DNA of 34,381 nt, from assembly GCA_021841005.1 (NCBI GenBank), contig JAKBVZ010000009.1, forward strand, positions 1 through 34,381, read 5' to 3'. This document shows positions 33,341-34,381 of the stretch, in pieces. The notes under the pieces are model-generated. The model did not search any database. It saw nothing but the letters and a program-made list of their open reading frames with translations, and was not told the DNA's origin. The DNA comes from Actinomycetes bacterium (GTDB lineage Bacteria; Actinomycetota; Acidimicrobiia; Acidimicrobiales; JAMCPL01). Position 1 is the stretch's first letter; every line of letters starts with the position of its first letter. A program made the position numbers and the translations under genes.

Positions 33341-34381
33341 ATGACGTGCTCGAGCCAGACTGGATCAGCTAAGCCCAAACATAGCGTGCTCGCGGTATCC
33401 ACCGTGGTGCTTTTCGCACCCATGCTTATACTGGTGGCGCTGATGCCGGCATCATCCTTGCCTGCGTATGGCTCTCAGTCGACCAGCACGCATATATCAT
33501 CACTACCGTCGAACATGCTTTTAGCCAAATCTGCCACCACACCAACCGCCGCCGCTGCTGCATCGTCTTCGTGGGGAACTCCTACCCCAGTTGACCCAAA
33601 CGGAGGAGTGATCACGTCGGTCTCGTGCCCGGCATCCAACTTCTGCATGGCGGTGGATAGTGACGGTAACGCCATGTTGTGGAACGGTTCGACCTGGTCG
33701 GTACCGGAACTCGTGGATTCCAGCGGAGCACATCTTTATTCCGTCTCCTGCCCCTCGGCATCGTTCTGCATGGCAGCAGGGTCCGGTGGGTATGGAGTCG
33801 GATATATTGATGGGCAGTGGACCAAGCCGCAGGTGATTGATCCCAGCGGTGGCGGTTTCGGCATTACATCGGTTGCCTGCGTATCACAGGCATTCTGCAT
33901 GGCAGTTGACGGCAGTGGTAACGCGCTTTCGTGGGACGGTTCAACCTGGTTGGCACCTTTGTCCATAGACCCGGGGAGCGGTGGGATGTCGGTATCGTGC
34001 CCATCATCCTCATTCTGCATAGCGGTGGACGATAACGGCAGGGTGGTGCAGTATGTTGCCGGTGCGTGGGGGCGTCCCCAGGATATACTTCCAGGGGAGA
34101 TACTCTCAGATATTTCCTGCGCATCCCCGAGTTTCTGCCTGGCGACCAGCTATTTCGGTGATGCGCTTGTGTTTGATGGAATTTCCTGGTCGTCCCCGGT
34201 GTCAATGGACTCCGCAGGCTACGATCTTTCTGTATCATGCCCTACGTCCTACTACTGTGTCGCCGTCGACGGTTCGGGCAATGCAATTGTCTACAACGGT
34301 GTATCCTGGTCTACGCCTTCCTCCGTAGACACAAGTGGATTCAGCTCGGTGTCGTGTGGCTCGGCGGAGTCATGTGTTGGG
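33341..34381 (+). CDS. Secreted Cys-rich repeat protein, propeller-like (partial, runs off the window)
   Basis: 347 codons without a stop to the window edge. The N-terminus has a basic region (AKPKH) and a hydrophobic stretch (HSVLAVSTVVLFAPMLILVA) followed by PASSLPAYG, so it is a signal peptide or anchor. An Ala/Ser/Thr linker (about 48-88) leads to repeats of about 40 residues, six full and one cut: SVSC-P-x4-FCMAVD-x-GNA-x3-W-GSTW-x-P-x2-VD. Each has two Cys six residues apart (SC....FC), perhaps a disulfide, and an Asp/Gly/Trp pattern as in beta-propeller blades. Such repeats occur in secreted actinobacterial proteins of unknown role. TAAACT lies 8 nt before the ATG. Confidence 0.85.
   Translation, partial: MTCSSQTGSAKPKHSVLAVSTVVLFAPMLILVALMPASSLPAYGSQSTSTHISSLPSNMLLAKSATTPTAAAAASSSWGTPTPVDPNGGVITSVSCPASNFCMAVDSDGNAMLWNGSTWSVPELVDSSGAHLYSVSCPSASFCMAAGSGGYGVGYIDGQWTKPQVIDPSGGGFGITSVACVSQAFCMAVDGSGNALSWDGSTWLAPLSIDPGSGGMSVSCPSSSFCIAVDDNGRVVQYVAGAWGRPQDILPGEILSDISCASPSFCLATSYFGDALVFDGISWSSPVSMDSAGYDLSVSCPTSYYCVAVDGSGNAIVYNGVSWSTPSSVDTSGFSSVSCGSAESCVG

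Overview
The window looks like chromosomal DNA of an actinobacterium (Actinomycetota), possibly from a moderate-GC lineage near Acidimicrobiia; the lineage is an inference. Pointers are the actinobacterial-type SerC, a thiolase-like protein type 1, a WecA-like transferase directly upstream of atp genes, tightly coupled ATGA gene junctions, and several genes whose -10 box lies 6-7 nt before the start codon (leaderless transcripts). ATA and AGG codons are common, unlike high-GC Streptomyces.

Region 1 (1-2260): the 3' end of a plus-strand gene, then a minus-strand DUF3311 / sodium:solute symporter pair whose 3' end was altered by a 73-bp duplication carrying a hairpin. Region 2 (2357-19111): a ribosomal peptide (RiPP) gene cluster. 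Nine same-strand genes are tightly packed: a lipoprotein solute-binding protein, a soluble NarL-type histidine kinase, the NHLP-type export machine (membrane-fusion protein, C39-peptidase ABC exporter, second ABC exporter), a class II lanthipeptide synthetase split into dehydratase and cyclase-like halves, a LuxR-type response regulator and an LCMT/PPM-type methyltransferase. A 70-bp tandem repeat array and a separate 98-aa Nif11/NHLP-type precursor gene follow, then a convergent DrrAB-like ABC exporter that may give immunity. The precursor has no cysteine at all, and the cyclase half lacks the usual zinc-ligand motifs. The two facts agree and suggest a dehydrated peptide without lanthionine rings, perhaps methylated at its C-terminal carboxylate. 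This is the best candidate for an undescribed system here. A decayed second core peptide lies just after the precursor gene.

Region 3 (19112-27683) is mostly housekeeping: ferredoxin-type sulfite/nitrite reductase, APC amino-acid permease, thiolase-like protein, an RpiB-GlyA fusion, a WecA-like phosphoglycosyl transferase and an AtpZ-like protein. Region 4 (27668-29481) has the atpZ-atpI junction split by about 490 bp that includes a 73-bp tandem array, then atpI and atpB. atpE does not follow: the next gene is a convergent aminotransferase. Region 5 (29490-34381): class I aminotransferase, serC, a probable IS200/IS605 right-end remnant, a hemolysin III family membrane protein, and a secreted repeat protein that runs off the window.

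A theme across the window is tandem arrays with about 70-73 bp period (203-319, 16141-16387, 27668-27995). Each is built as local sequence - hairpin segment - local sequence. Two arrays share nearly the same hairpin but have unrelated local sequence, so the hairpin segment seems to be mobile.
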